31,260 nt of DNA from Nemertoderma westbladi (taxonomy: Eukaryota; Xenacoelomorpha; Nemertodermatida; Nemertodermatidae): the NCBI GenBank assembly GCA_032718475.1, contig JAUCBJ010008870.1:1-31260 (forward strand), in the 5' to 3' direction. The notes beneath the pieces are model-generated. The model saw nothing but the letters and a program-made list of their open reading frames with translations, did not search any database and was not told where the DNA came from. Within the stretch, counting starts at the first letter, position 1; each line of letters starts with the position of its first letter. The position numbers and the translations under genes were made by a program. Positions 18,904 through 30,569 of the stretch are shown piece by piece.

Positions 18904-20113
18904 GATTAGTGGGGAGGAGTACGGAACTAGTGGGGAGGAGTACGGAACTAGTGGGGAGGAGTACAGAACTAGTGGGGAGAAATACGGAACTAGTGGGGAG
19001 GAGTACGACCTATTGGGGAGGAGTACGGAACTAGTCCGGAGGAGTGCGGAACTAGTGTGGAAGAGTACGGAACTAGTGGGGAGGAGTACGGAACTAGTGG
19101 GGAGGAGAACGGAACTAGTGGGGAGGAGAACGGAACTAGTGGGGAGGAGTACGGAACTAGTGGGGAGGAGTACTGAACTAGTGGGGAGAAATACGGAACT
19201 AGTGGGGAGGAGTACGACCTATTGGGGAGGAGTACGGAACTAGTCCGGAGGAGTGCGGAACTAGTGTGGAAGAGTACGGAACTAGTGGGGAGGAGTACGG
19301 AACTAGTGGGGAGGAGAACGGAACTAGTGGGGAGGAGTACGGAACTAGTGGAGAGGAGTACGGAACTAGTGGGGAGGACTACGGACTATTGGGGAGGAGT
19401 ACGGAACTAGTCCGGAGGAGTGCGGAACTAGTGTGGAAGAGTACGGAACTAGTGGGGAGGAGTACGGAACTAGTGGGGAGGAGAACGGAACTAGTGGGGA
19501 GGAGAACGGAACTAGTGGGGAGGAGTACGGAACTAGTGGGGAGGAGTACTGAACTAGTGGGGAGAAATACGGAACTAGTGGGGAGGAGTACGACCTATTG
19601 GGGAGGAGTACGGAACTAGTCCGGAGGAGTGCGGAACTAGTGTGGAAGAGTACGGAACTAGTGGGGAGGAGTACGGAACTAGTGGGGAGGAGAACGGAAC
19701 TAGTGGGGAGGAGAACGGAACTAGTGGGGAGGAGTACGGAACTAGTGGGGAGGAGTACTGAACTAGTGGGGAGAAATACGGAACTAGTGGGGAGGAGTAC
19801 GACCTATTGGGGAGGAGTACGGAACTAGTCCGGAGGAGTGCGGAACTAGTGTGGAAGAGTACGGAACTAGTGGGGAGGAGTACGGAACTAGTGGGGAGGA
19901 GAACGGAACTAGTGGGGAGGACTACGGACTATTGGGGAGGAGTACGGAACTAGTGTGGAAGAGTACGGAACTAGTGGGGAGGAGTACGGAACTAGTGGGG
20001 AGGAGAACGGAACTAGTGGGGAGGACTACGGACTATTGGGGAGGAGCACGGAACTAGTGGGGAGGAGTACGGGACTAGTGGTGAGGAGCACGGAACTAGT
20101 GGGGAGGACTACG
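18904..20113. repeat. 21-bp minisatellite, left block, with higher-order repeats
   Basis: Tandem 21-bp units of the type GTACGGAACTAGTGGGGAGGA fill the stretch. A few units are 20 bp (GTACGGACTATTGGGGAGGA type). Distinct variants recur in fixed order: the CGACCTATTGG unit starts at 19007, 19215, 19591 and 19800, spacings of 208, 376 and 209 bp, each followed by an ACTAGTCCGGAGGAGTGCGG unit and an ACTAGTGTGGAAGAG unit. This is a higher-order repeat of about 208 bp (eight 21-bp plus two 20-bp units fits exactly) with at least one different-length variant. Each standard unit contains a SpeI-type ACTAGT. Confidence 0.95.
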
Positions 20114-21832
20114 ATCAATCAATCAATCAATCAATCAATCAAATTATATTTATTTAGCGCTAAAAACTTAAATTTAAAATTATACTCTAAGCGCTGCAAC
20201 TTTCGAGTTAACAATGACATTACAAGAAGTAGTTCACAATTAATTAATCATAATAATTAAAATACTTAAAACAAGGAAGGCAAATTAAAATAGTTCGGTA
20301 AAAAATAAGTAATATCTATTTACATCATTATGTGGAAGCAAGGCAGTTCGAAGTAAAAATAATGAAGTTAATTGAAAGTACTAAAACGTAGCAAGGCGAA
20401 TTAAGAAATTAAGATACTTCGGTAAAAATAACGTATTTAATTAAAAGTAAGTTAATTAAGATGGGGTTGGAAACGCTTTATCGAATAAATGAGTTTTGAG
20501 GTTCTTCTTAAATATTTCAATAGATGTTGCGGCACGTATTTTAGTTGGTAATTTATTCCACAATGTAGGTCCCGATACTGCGAAGGCGCGCTCACCGAGC
20601 GTTCTGTGTTTATACGTAGGAATTTCCAGCGTCACAGTATTTCCAGAACGGCTGTTATATGGATTCGTGTATATGGTGGTTAATTCTTGGATATAATCTG
20701 GGGATTGACCATTAACAGACTTGTATACTAGCAACAGTATTTTAAACTCAATGCGTTGTCTTACAGGCAACCAGTGAAGCCGTTTTAGAATCGGTGTGAT
20801 ATGATCATACTTTTGTATACGGGTCACGAGACGGGCAGCCATATTCTGCAATCGTTGTAATCGATCTAATTGATATTCAGCGATGCCATAGTAAAGTGAA
20901 TTACAATAATCCAAACGACTTGATATCAAGGAATGAACTAGCTTTTCTGCTGCCGATTGTGTAAGATATGGCCGTATTTTCCGAAGATTTCTTAAGTGAT
21001 ATGATACACCACTAGATGTTCGACTAACGAAAGTTTCCATTGACATTGTTGAGTCAAAATAGGCACCCAAATTTCGAACATTTTTCATTGGTTCAGTACT
21101 ATGATTGCCGACTTTGATTGCGTTGATATTAACTTTGGCTAACTGCTGTTTGGTCCCAATTATTAGAAACTCAGTTTTGTCATCGTTTATTTTTAGCCAG
21201 TTATTTATAAGCCAACATCGTATCTCAATTATACATTGTTCGACAGCTGTTAGAGCCGCCTGTTCGGAGAAATCACAGTTCGGTTTGAAAGACAGGTATA
21301 ATTGTTTGTCGTCAGCAAATCCATGAACGTTGGGCAAATGTTTAGCGACAATCTCGTATACGACAGTAACGTAAATGATGAACAAAATACACCCCAAACA
21401 AGATCCTTGTGGAAAACCGAAACGTAACTGAACTTTCCGAGAGAAAAGCCCATCAACCTTAACACGCATACACCTATCACCGAGAAATGAAGTGAACCAC
21501 TTGTGCGCGACATCATCGATTTTAAACTTTGACCGCAATGTGTTTAACAGTACTGTGCGATCAACTGTATCGAATGCAGCGCTCAAATCGAGTAGTACAA
21601 ATAGGGTAACCTTCTGTTTATCCATTGCCATTAGGATGTCGGAATGCACACGAGTTAGGGTTGTTTCAGTACTGTGGTAAGGTCTGTACGCTGATTGGTT
21701 GTATGGAAGTTGGGGCGTGATATGAGGCATGGTATCTTCGGAAACCGCACGTTCTGTTAGTTTAGACAAAAATGATAGACCACTAACGGGTCGGAAGTTA
21801 GGGAATAGTTTCGGATCGAGTTTGAGTTTCTT
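20114..21832 (-). mobile_element. 5'-truncated LINE (CR1/L2-like) inserted in the satellite
   Basis: The minus-strand element ends at its 3' side in about seven TGAT/TTGA-type repeats (plus-strand ATCA repeats, 20114-20141), the short-repeat tail typical of the CR1/L2 group. Its 5' side stops abruptly at 21832 inside the RT domain, the usual 5' truncation. Satellite flanks it on both sides: the left block ends ...GGACTACG and the right resumes AACTAGTGGGG, so at most about one base of the satellite was lost and no target duplication is visible. The 3' untranslated part is about 340 bp. Confidence 0.92.
20456..21832 (-). CDS. LINE reverse transcriptase, 5'-truncated, frame intact
   Basis: About 458 codons remain open with no stop or frameshift. 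RT landmarks are NFRPVSGLSFLSKLTERAV, motif A LLDLSAAFDTVD, motif B GFPQGSCLGCILF, and motif C with FADD (21308-21319), so both metal-binding aspartate motifs are present. The thumb region follows with NNWLKINDDKTEFLIIGT. The C-terminal part (YDHITPILKRLHWLPVRQRI, then RTLGERAFAVSGPTLWNKLP) is the conserved tail of L2/CR1-type ORF2 proteins. The endonuclease domain and start codon are missing, so it is not expected to be made as a functional protein. The undamaged frame suggests recent insertion compared with the satellite and the other LINEs. Confidence 0.92.
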   Translation of the reverse strand, partial: KKLKLDPKLFPNFRPVSGLSFLSKLTERAVSEDTMPHITPQLPYNQSAYRPYHSTETTLTRVHSDILMAMDKQKVTLFVLLDLSAAFDTVDRTVLLNTLRSKFKIDDVAHKWFTSFLGDRCMRVKVDGLFSRKVQLRFGFPQGSCLGCILFIIYVTVVYEIVAKHLPNVHGFADDKQLYLSFKPNCDFSEQAALTAVEQCIIEIRCWLINNWLKINDDKTEFLIIGTKQQLAKVNINAIKVGNHSTEPMKNVRNLGAYFDSTMSMETFVSRTSSGVSYHLRNLRKIRPYLTQSAAEKLVHSLISSRLDYCNSLYYGIAEYQLDRLQRLQNMAARLVTRIQKYDHITPILKRLHWLPVRQRIEFKILLLVYKSVNGQSPDYIQELTTIYTNPYNSRSGNTVTLEIPTYKHRTLGERAFAVSGPTLWNKLPTKIRAATSIEIFKKNLKTHLFDKAFPTPS

Positions 21833-24800
21833 AACTAGTGGGGAGGAGAACGGAACTAGTGGGGAGGAGTACGGAACTAGTGGGGAGGAGTACTGAACTA
21901 GTGGGGAGAAATACGGAACTAATGGGGAGGAGTACGACCTATTGGGGAGGAGTACGGAACTAGTCCGGAGGAGTGCGGAACTAGTGTGGAAGAGTACGGA
22001 ACTAGTGGGGAGGAGTACGGAACTAGTGGGGAGGAGAACGGAACTAGTGGGGAGGAGTACGGAACTAGTGGAGAGGAGTACGGAACTAGTGGGGAGGACT
22101 ACGGACTATTGGGGAGGAGTACGGAACTAGTGGGGAGGAGCACGGAACTAGTGGGGAGGAGTACGGGACTAGTGGTGAGGAGCACGGAACTAGTGGGGAG
22201 GACTACGGACTATTGGGGAGGAGTACGGAACTAGTGGGGAGGAGTACGGACTATTGGGGAGGAGTACGGACTATTGGGGAGGAGTACGGAACTAGTGGGG
22301 AGGAGTACGGAACTAGTGGGGAGGAGTACGGACTATTGGGGAGGAGTACGGAACTAGTGTGAAGGAGTACGGAACTAGTGGGTAGGAGTACGGAAATAGT
22401 GGGGAGGAGTACGGAACTAGTGGGGAGGAGTACGGAACTAGTGGGGAGGAGTACGGACTATTGGGGAGGAGTACTGAACTAGTGGGTAGGAGTACGGAAA
22501 TAGTGGGGAGGAGTACGGAACTAGTGGGGAGGAGTACGGAAATAGTGGGGAGGAGTACGGAACTAGTGGGGAGGAGTACGGAACTAGTGGGGAGGAGTAC
22601 GGACTATTGGGGAGGAGTACTGAACTAGTGGGTAGGAGTACTGAACTAGTGGGGAGAAATACGGAACTAGTGGGGAGGAGTACGACCTATTGGGGAGGAG
22701 TACGGAACTAGTCCGGAGGAGTGCGGAACTAGTGGGGAGGAGTACGGGACTAGTGGTGAGGAGCACGGAACTAGTGGGGAGGACTACGGACTATTGGGGA
22801 GGAGTACGGAACTAGTGGGGAGGAGTACGGACTATTGGGGAGGAGTACGGAACTAGTGGGGAGGAGTACGGAACTAGTGGGTAGGAGTACGGAACTAGTA
22901 GGTAGGAGTACGGAACTAGTGGGGAGGAGTACGGAACTAGTGGGGAGGAGTACGGAACTAGTGGGTAGGAGTACGGAACTAGTGGGTAGGAGTACGGAAC
23001 TAGTGGGGAGGAGTACGGACCTAGTGGGGAGGAGTACGGACTATTGGGGAGGAGTACGGTACTAGTGTGAAGGAGTACGGAACTAGTGGGTATGAGTACG
23101 GAAATAGTGGGGAGGAGTACGGAACTAGTGGGGAGGAGTACGGAACTAGTGGGGAGGAGTACGGAAATAGTGGGGAGGAGTACGGAACTATTGGGGAGGA
23201 GTACGGAAATAGTGGGGAGGAGTACGGAACTAGTGGGGAGGAGTACGGAACTAGTGGGTAGGAGTACGGAACTAGTGGGTAGGAGTACGGAACTAGTGGG
23301 GAGGAGTACGGACCTAGTGGGGAGGAGTACGGAACTAGTGGGTAGGAGTACGGAAATAGTGGGGAGGAGTACGGAACTAGTGGGGAGGAGTACGGAACTA
23401 GTGGGGAGGAGTACGGAAATAGTGGGGAGGAGTACGGAACTAGTGGGGAGGAGTACGGAACTAGTGGGTAGGAGTACGGAACTAGTGGGTAGGAGTACGG
23501 AACTAGTGGGGAGGAGTACGGACCTAGTGGGGAGGAGTACAGACTATTGGGGAGGAGTACGGAACTAGTGTGAAGGAGTACGGAACTAGTGGGTAGGAGT
23601 ACGGAAATAGTGGGGAGGAGTACGGAACTAGTGGGGAGGAGTACGGAACTAGTGGGGAGGAGTACGGAAATAGTGGGGAGGAGTACGGAACTATTGGGGA
23701 GGAGTACGGAACTAGTGGGGAGGAGTACGGACTATTGGGGAGGAGTACTGAACTAGTGGGTAGGAGTACGGAAATAGTGGGGAGGAGTACGGAACTAGTG
23801 GGGAGGAGTACGGACTATTGGGGAGGAGTACGGAACTAGTGTGAAGGAGTACGGAACTAGTGGGTAGGAGTACGGAAATAGTGGGGAGGAGTACGGAACT
23901 AGTGGGGAGGAGTACGGAACTAGTGGGGAGGAGTACGGACTATTGGGGAGGAGTACGGAACTAGTGTGAAGGAGTACGGAACTAGTGGGTAGGAGTACGG
24001 AAATAGTGGGTAGGAGTACGGAATTAGTGGGTAGGAGTACGGAACTAGTGGGGAGGAGTACGGAACTATTGGGGAGGAGTACGGAACTAGTGTGAAGGAG
24101 TACGGAACTAGTGGGTAGGAGTACGGAACTAGTGGGTAGGAGTACGGAACTAGTGGGGAGGAGTACAGAACTAGTGGGGAGGAGTACGGACTATTGGGGA
24201 GGAGTACGGAACTAGTGTGAAGGAGTACGGAACTAGTGGGTAGGAGTACGGAACTAGTGGGGAGGAGTACGGACTATTGGGGAGGAGTACGGAACTAGTG
24301 GGGAGGAGTACGGACTATTGGGGAGGAGTACGGAACTAGTGTGAAGGAGTACGGAACTAGTGGGTAGGAGTACGGAACTAGTGTGAAGGAGTACGGAACT
24401 AGTGGGTAGGAGTACGGAACTAGTGGGTAGGAGTACGGAACTAGTGGGGAGGAGTACGGAACTAGTGGGGAGGAGTACGGAACTAGTGGGGAGGAGTACG
24501 GAACTAGTGGGTAGGAGTACGGAACTAGTGGGGAGGAGTACGGAACTAGTGGGGAGGAGTACGGACTATTGGGGAGGAGTACGGAACTAGTGTGAAGGAG
24601 TACGGAACTAGTGGGTAGGAGTGCGGAAATAGTGGGTAGGAGTACGAAACTAGTGGGTAGGAGTACGGAACTAGTAGGGAGGAGTACGGAACTAGTGGGG
24701 AGGAGTACGGACTATTGGGGAGGAGTACGGAACTAGTGTGAAGGAGTACGGAACTAGTGGGTAGGAGTACGGAACTAGTGGGGAGGAGTACGGACTATTG

Positions 24801-27800
24801 GGGAGGAGTACGGAACTAGTGGGGAGGAGTACGGACTATTGGGGAGGAGTACGGAACTAGTGTGAAGGAGTACGGAACTAGTGGGTAGGAGTACGGAACT
24901 AGTGTGAAGGAGTACGGAACTAGTGGGTAGGAGTACGGAACTAGTGGGGAGTAGTACGGAACTAGTGGGGAGGAGTACGGAACTAGTGGGTAGGAGTACG
25001 GAAATAGTGGGGAGGAGTACGGAACTAGTGGGGAGGAGTACGGAACTAGTGGGGAGGAGTACGGAACTAGTGGGAAGGAGTACGGAACTAGTGGGTAGGA
25101 GTACGGAACTAGTGGGTAGGAGTACGGGACTAGTGGGGAGGAGTACGGAACTAGTGGGGAGGAGTACGGAACTAGTGGGGAGGAGTACGGAACTAGTGGG
25201 TAGGAGTACGGAACTAGTGGGGAGGAGTACGGAACTAGTGGGGAGGAGTACGGACTATTGGGGAGGAGTACGGAACTAGTGTGAAGGAGTACGGAACTAG
25301 TGGGTAGCAGTACGGAGATAGTGGGGAGGAGTACGGAACTAGTGGGGAGGAGTACGGAACTAGTGGGGAGGAGTACGGACTATTGAGGAGGAGTACTGAA
25401 CTAGTGGGTAGGAGTACGGAAATAGTGGGGAGGAGTACGGAACTAGTGGGGAGGAGTACGGAAATAGTGGGGAGGAGTACGGAACTAGTGGGGAGGAGTA
25501 CGGAACTAGTGGGGAGGAGTACGGACTATTGGGGAGGAGTACGGAACTAGTGGGGAGGAGTACGGAACTAGTGTGAAGGAGTACGGAACTAGTGGGTAGG
25601 AGTACGGAAATAGTGGGTAGGAGTACGGAACTAGTGGGTAGGAGTACGGAACTAGTGTGAAGGAGTACGGAACTAGTGGGTAGGAGTACGGAACTAGTGG
25701 GGAGGAGTACGGAACTAGTGGGGAGGAGTACGGAACTAGTGGGTAGGAGTACGGAACTAGTGGGGAGGAGTACGGAACTAGTGGGGAGGAGTACAGAACT
25801 AGTGGGGAGGAGTACGGAACTAGTGGGGAGGAATACGGAACTAGTGATGCGGAGTACGGACTATTGGGGAGGAGTACGTAACTAGTGGGTAGGAGTACGG
25901 AACTAGTGGGTAGGAGTACGGAACTAGTGGGGAGGAGTACGGACCTAGTGGGGAGGAGTACGGACTATTGGGGAGGAGTACGGAACTAGTGGGTAGGAGT
26001 ACGGAACTAGTGGGTAGGAGTACGGAACTAGTGGGTAGGAGTACGGAACTAGTGGGGAGGAGTACAGAACTAGTGGGGAGGAGTACGGACTATTGGTGAG
26101 GAGTACGGAACTAGTGGGTAGGAGTACGGAACTAGTGGGTAGGAGTACGGAACTAGTGGGTAGGAGTACGGAACTAGTGGGTAGGAGTACGGAACTAGTG
26201 GGGAGGAGTAGGCTACGGAACTAGTGGGGAGGAGTACGGAACTAATGGGGAGGACTACGGACTATTGGGGAGGAGTACGGAACTAGTGGGTAGGAGTACG
26301 GAACTAGTGGGGAGGAGTACGGAACTAGTGGGGAGGAGTACAGAACTAGTGGGGAGGAGTACGGACTATTGGGGAGGAGTACGGAACTAGTGGGTAGGAG
26401 TACGGAACTAGTGGGTAGGAGTACGGAACTAGTGGGTAGGAGTACGGAACTACTGGGTAGGAGTACGGAACTAGTGGGGAGGAGTACGGAACTAGTGGGG
26501 AGGAGTACGGAACTAGTGGGGAGGAGTACGGACTATTGGGGAGGAGTACGGAACTAGTGTGAAGGAGTACGGAACTAGTGGGTAGGAGTACGGAAATAGT
26601 GGGGAGGAGTACGGAACTAGTGGGGAGGAGTACGTAACTAGTGGGTAGGAGTACGGAACTAGTGGGGAGGAGTACGGAACTAGTGGGGAGGAGTACGGAC
26701 TATTGGGGAGGAGTAGGGAACTAGTGTGAAGGAGTACGGAACTAGTGGGTAGGAGTACGGAAATAGTGGGGAAGAGTACGGAACTAGTGGGGAGGAGTAC
26801 GGAACTAGTGGGGAGGAGTACGGACTATTGGGGAGGAGTACTGAACTAGTGGGTAGGAGTACGGAAATAGTGTGAAGGAGTACGGAACTAGTGGGTAGGA
26901 GTACGGAAATAGTGGGGAGGAGTACGGAACTAGTGGGGAGGAGTACGGGACTAGTGGGGAGGAGTACGGAACTAGTGGGGAGGAGTACGGAACTAGTGGG
27001 GAGGAGTACGGACTATTGGGGAGGAGTACTGAACTAGTGGGTAGGAGTACGGAAATAGTGGGGAGGAGTACGGAACTAGTGGGTAGGAGTACGGAAATAG
27101 TGGGGAGAAATACGGAACTAGTGGGGAGGAGTACGACCTATTGGGGAGGAGTAGGGAACTAGTCCGGAGGAGTACGGAACTAGTGGGGAGGAGTACGGGA
27201 CTAGTGGTGAGGAGCACGGAACTAGTGGGGAGGAGTACGGAACTAGTGGGGAGGAGTACGGAACTAGTGGGGAGGAGTACGGAAATAGAGGGGAGGAGTA
27301 CGGAACTAGTGGGGAGGAGTACGGACTATTGGGGAGGAGTACGGAACTAGTGGGGAGGAGTACGGAACTAGTGGTGAGGAGCACGGAACTAATGGGGAGG
27401 ACTACGGACTATTGGGGAGGAGTACGGAACTAGTGGGGAGGAGTACGGAACTAGTGGGGAGGAGTACGGAACTAGTGGGGAGGAGTACGGAACTAGTGGG
27501 TAGGAGTACGGAACTAGTGGGGAGGAGTACGGAAATAGAGGGGAGGAGTACGGAACTAGTGGGGATGAGTACGGACTATTGGGGAGGAGTACGGACTATT
27601 GGGGAGGAGTACGGAACTAGTGGGGAGGAGTACGGAACTAGTGGGTAGGAGTACGGAACTAGTGGTGAGGAGCACGGAACTAATGGGGAGGACTACGGAC
27701 TATTGGGGAGGAGTACGGAACTAGTGGGGAGGAGTACGGAACTAGTGGGGAGGAGTACGGAACTAGTGGGTAGGAGTACGGAACTAGTGGGGAGGAGTAC

Positions 27801-28576
27801 GGAACTAGTGGGGAGGAGTACGGAACTAGTGGTGAGGAGCACGGAACTAATGGGGAGGAGTACGGAACTAGTGGGGAGGAGTACGGAACTGGTGGGGAGG
27901 AGTACGGAACTAGTGGGGAGGAGTACGGAACTGGTGGGGAGGAGTACGGAACTAGTGGGGAGGAGTACGGAACTAGTGGGTAGGAGTACGGAACTAGTGG
28001 GTAGGAGTACGGAACTAGTGGGGAGGAGTACGGACTATTGGGGAGGAGTACGGAACTAGTGGGGAGGAGTACGGAACTAGTGGGGAGGAGTACGGACTAG
28101 TGGGGAGGAGTACGGAACTAGTGGGTAGGAGTACGGAAATAGTGGGGAGGAGTACGGAACTAGTGGGGAGGAGTACGGAACTAGTGGGGAGGAGTACGGA
28201 CTATTGGGGAGGAGTACTGAACTAGTGGGTAGGAGTACGGAAATAGTGGGGAGGAGTACGGAACTAGTGGGTAGGAGTACGGAACTAGTGGGGAGGAGTA
28301 CGGAACTAGTGGGTAGGAGTACGGAACTAGTGGGGAGGAGTACGGACTATTGGGGAGGAGTACATAACTAGTGGGGATGAGTACGGAACTAGTGGGGAGG
28401 AGTACGGACTATTGGGGAGGAGTACGAAACTAGTTGGGAGGAGTACATAACTAGTGGGGAGGAGTACGGAACTAGTGGGTAGGAGTACGGAACTAGTGGG
28501 GAGGAGTACGGAACTAGTGGGGAGGAGTACGGAACTAGTGGGGAGGAGTACGGAACTAGTGTGGAGGACTACGGAA
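21833..28576. repeat. 21-bp minisatellite, right block (about 6.7 kb)
   Basis: The same 21-bp family continues. The first few hundred bases (21833-22250) match the left block's higher-order variants (CGACCTATTGG, ACTAGTCCGG, GCACGG units). From about 22250 other variants dominate: ACTAGTGTGAAGGAG, ACTAGTGGGTAGGAG and GGAAATAGTGGGG, with the 20-bp GGACTATTGGGG unit marking period boundaries. The variants near 22640-22800 and 27100-27250 return briefly to the left-block type. The plus strand is purine-rich with repeated GGGG and GG runs. Because 21 is divisible by three, long open frames of the heptapeptide STELVGR arise; each ends where a 20-bp unit shifts the frame, so I do not call them genes. 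Confidence 0.95.
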
Positions 28577-28651
28577 ATACATATTCTTCAACATGTATTT
28601 CATAAAACATTACATTGATTTCAGGTCTAATTGGGTTCATTTTTTTGGCTA

Positions 28652-28830
28652 GAGTTCCGTATAGAGCAACAATTTTTTAAAACATATATCATTGTTACTA
28701 TGGTAACATTGAAGAGTTCTAGAACAATAGAAAAGTATCATATAATATTCTAGAACATAAATATAATAAAAAATATAATGTTCTAGAACATACAGCGAGT
28801 CTTCTATTAATTAGAAAATAGCTAGTAAAT
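28652..28830 (+). repeat. copy of the dispersed TIR family (left end)
   Basis: Starting at about GGCTAGAGTTCCGTAT, this stretch aligns with 17556-17730, including ATCATTGTTAC, two exact GTTCTAGAAC sites (28716 and 28780) and the word CATAAATATAATAAAAA. Its outer bases match the reverse complement of the right end at 18164-18195. Only the end portion is clear; 28831-28924 is AT-rich and unassigned. Confidence 0.6.
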
Positions 28831-28924
28831 TTAAAAAAAATTATTTTTAAATAAATTTCTGAATACATTTAAATTAATCTTGATTAAAGAATGTTTTTGT
28901 ATAACGATGTAGGCCTAACTTATA

Positions 28925-29787
28925 GTCCGGCAGCCACGTACCTCTTTTTGGCCCAACCGAAAATTTTTGGACGGATTACATTTTTTGGATGTTTTGGTGT
29001 CTAGGGGTCCCACTTAACATAAAAAAGTGATTTATGGACTTTGACACCTTGGGCAATTTGAATTAATGACCCGTTTCTATGGACTACAGCAATTTATTTG
29101 AAAGCTTAGCAATCAGAATGGCGATTAACTGGTGGGCTTGAACTGGTTGTAATTTTGATCGAAAATATGAAAATTTTAGAGAAACTATTGAAATGTTGGT
29201 ATGGTAACGAAGGCACTACAACTATCGCTCTATCTTTCCAAGGAAAAACTACTATGCCTACTGACACTCATGTGTTTTTTGTTTCGTCTGCGCACTTTAT
29301 TAGGTATTAGTATGGCCTGTGACCCCACTTTTTGATGAAAAAAACTATCTAGTAATTTATGATATACTAGCTACATATGTTGGTATTATGTTTGCCCCAC
29401 TCAAGTTCTACATTCTGGAACATTTTTCTGCATATTTTATAACTAATTGTATAATTAAAGGCGTTTGAAATCGCAACACTAAACTTGAATGCCGTCCCCA
29501 TAACAACTGGATCTAACAATCAGTCAAAAAAGATTGTCATTATTTCGTAAATGAACTACATATTGACTTTGTAGAAGATTTCAATCCATTATGACATGCT
29601 GATTGCAGTTGCTATGCTTTAAATGAGAATTACGTGGTCCTTAGCAACTAGGTCGTTATTTCAAAATGCCCAAAGTCAAAAATGTTATAATCGCCATTTC
29701 CTCATTAAGTGGGACCTATAGAACTCAAAACATCAAAAAAATTGAATCCGTCCAAAAATTTTCGGTATACCATTGTGGCTGCCGGAC
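28925..29787. mobile_element. fold-back element with long inverted repeats and TA duplications
   Basis: The ends GTCCGGCAGCCAC (28925-) and GTGGCTGCCGGAC (ending 29787) are perfect inverted repeats flanked by TA on both sides (28923-28924 and 29788-29789). The inverted similarity continues inward with CCGAAAATTTTTGGACGGATT and GGTCCCACTTAA, and then in weaker form for about 200 bp per arm. The 863-bp element has no transposase frame. TA target duplications suggest it is moved by a Tc1/mariner-type enzyme, but other TA-preferring families are possible. Confidence 0.85.
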
Positions 29788-29789
29788 TA

Positions 29790-30100
29790 TTAGTTTATTT
29801 CTCCAATGGGTATTGGCTTTTGTTGGTCTTTAATATTAATTTTCCTTTTCTTATGTTGCCTCACATTGTTTCTGTCAGTTTATCGGGGAATATCTCGTCA
29901 TAGTTAAAATGACGCTTAAGATTTACATATTACTTACGAGTTAAAATGAACTCACATAAAATTTCTGTCGTCGTAAATTTTTCTTATTTATGGTATTGTA
30001 TGGTATTTATTTATGTTTGTGCATTTCGCATCCCAAACATTTTTTAAAATTTTTTTTAATTACTAGCAATTTTAAATTTGAAAAACATCTAGCTATGTGT
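29790..30100. other. AT-rich stretch without recognisable features
   Basis: There are short open frames, but none resembles a known protein, and I see no repeat shared with the rest of the window. Confidence 0.4.
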
Positions 30101-30232
30101 TCTAGGACATTATATTTTTTATTTTATTTATGTTCTAGAATGGTGTATAATATTTATATTTTGTTACAGAATTCTACAACGTTGCCCTGGTAACAATGAT
30201 TTATGTTATAAAAATGTAGTTCTATATGGAAA
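30100..30232 (-). repeat. inverted copy of the dispersed TIR family
   Basis: The reverse complement of this stretch starts TTCCATATAGAACTACATTTT and aligns well with 17556-17705, including CATTGTTACCAGGGCAAC and the CTAGAACATAAATAAAATAA segment. It is shorter than the full element. Confidence 0.65.
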
Positions 30233-30569
30233 TGTTATATACCTTTTGTTTATTTTGATTTAATAATGTTTCAATTTGATTTCAATTCGATTCGTTTTTG
30301 AAAAATTACATAATAACTTCAACAAGTGCCATTTGGATTTTATAAGTCACATTTCGATTTCAGAATGCGTCGTTTGGATTTCAAAAAGTTGAGTTTGGAA
30401 TTTTCCAGTTTTCGTTGGTTTCACGGGAAAGACCCTGTGAAAAAACAACAGAGGGCAATTTTACTTAAAAAAATAATTTTGGCCAAAATTTAGCGCTTTT
30501 AAAACGCAAAATAGTCAAAATGATTTAAATTAATTTTCTAGATAAATATTTATTTCGCCCAACTTAAAA

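Noticed and set aside
22835-23568. Long plus-strand open frames of STELVGR repeats as repeat-protein genes
   Set aside because: They follow from a unit length divisible by three, occur many times throughout the array, and end at 20-bp units rather than at gene-like boundaries.
18904-28576. CRISPR-like array (regular short repeats)
   Set aside because: The 21-bp units are directly adjacent without unique spacers, in a metazoan context; this is a minisatellite.
29709-30193. Small plus-strand open frames in the right flank
   Set aside because: They are short and lie in AT-rich DNA or in element ends, with no recognisable domain.
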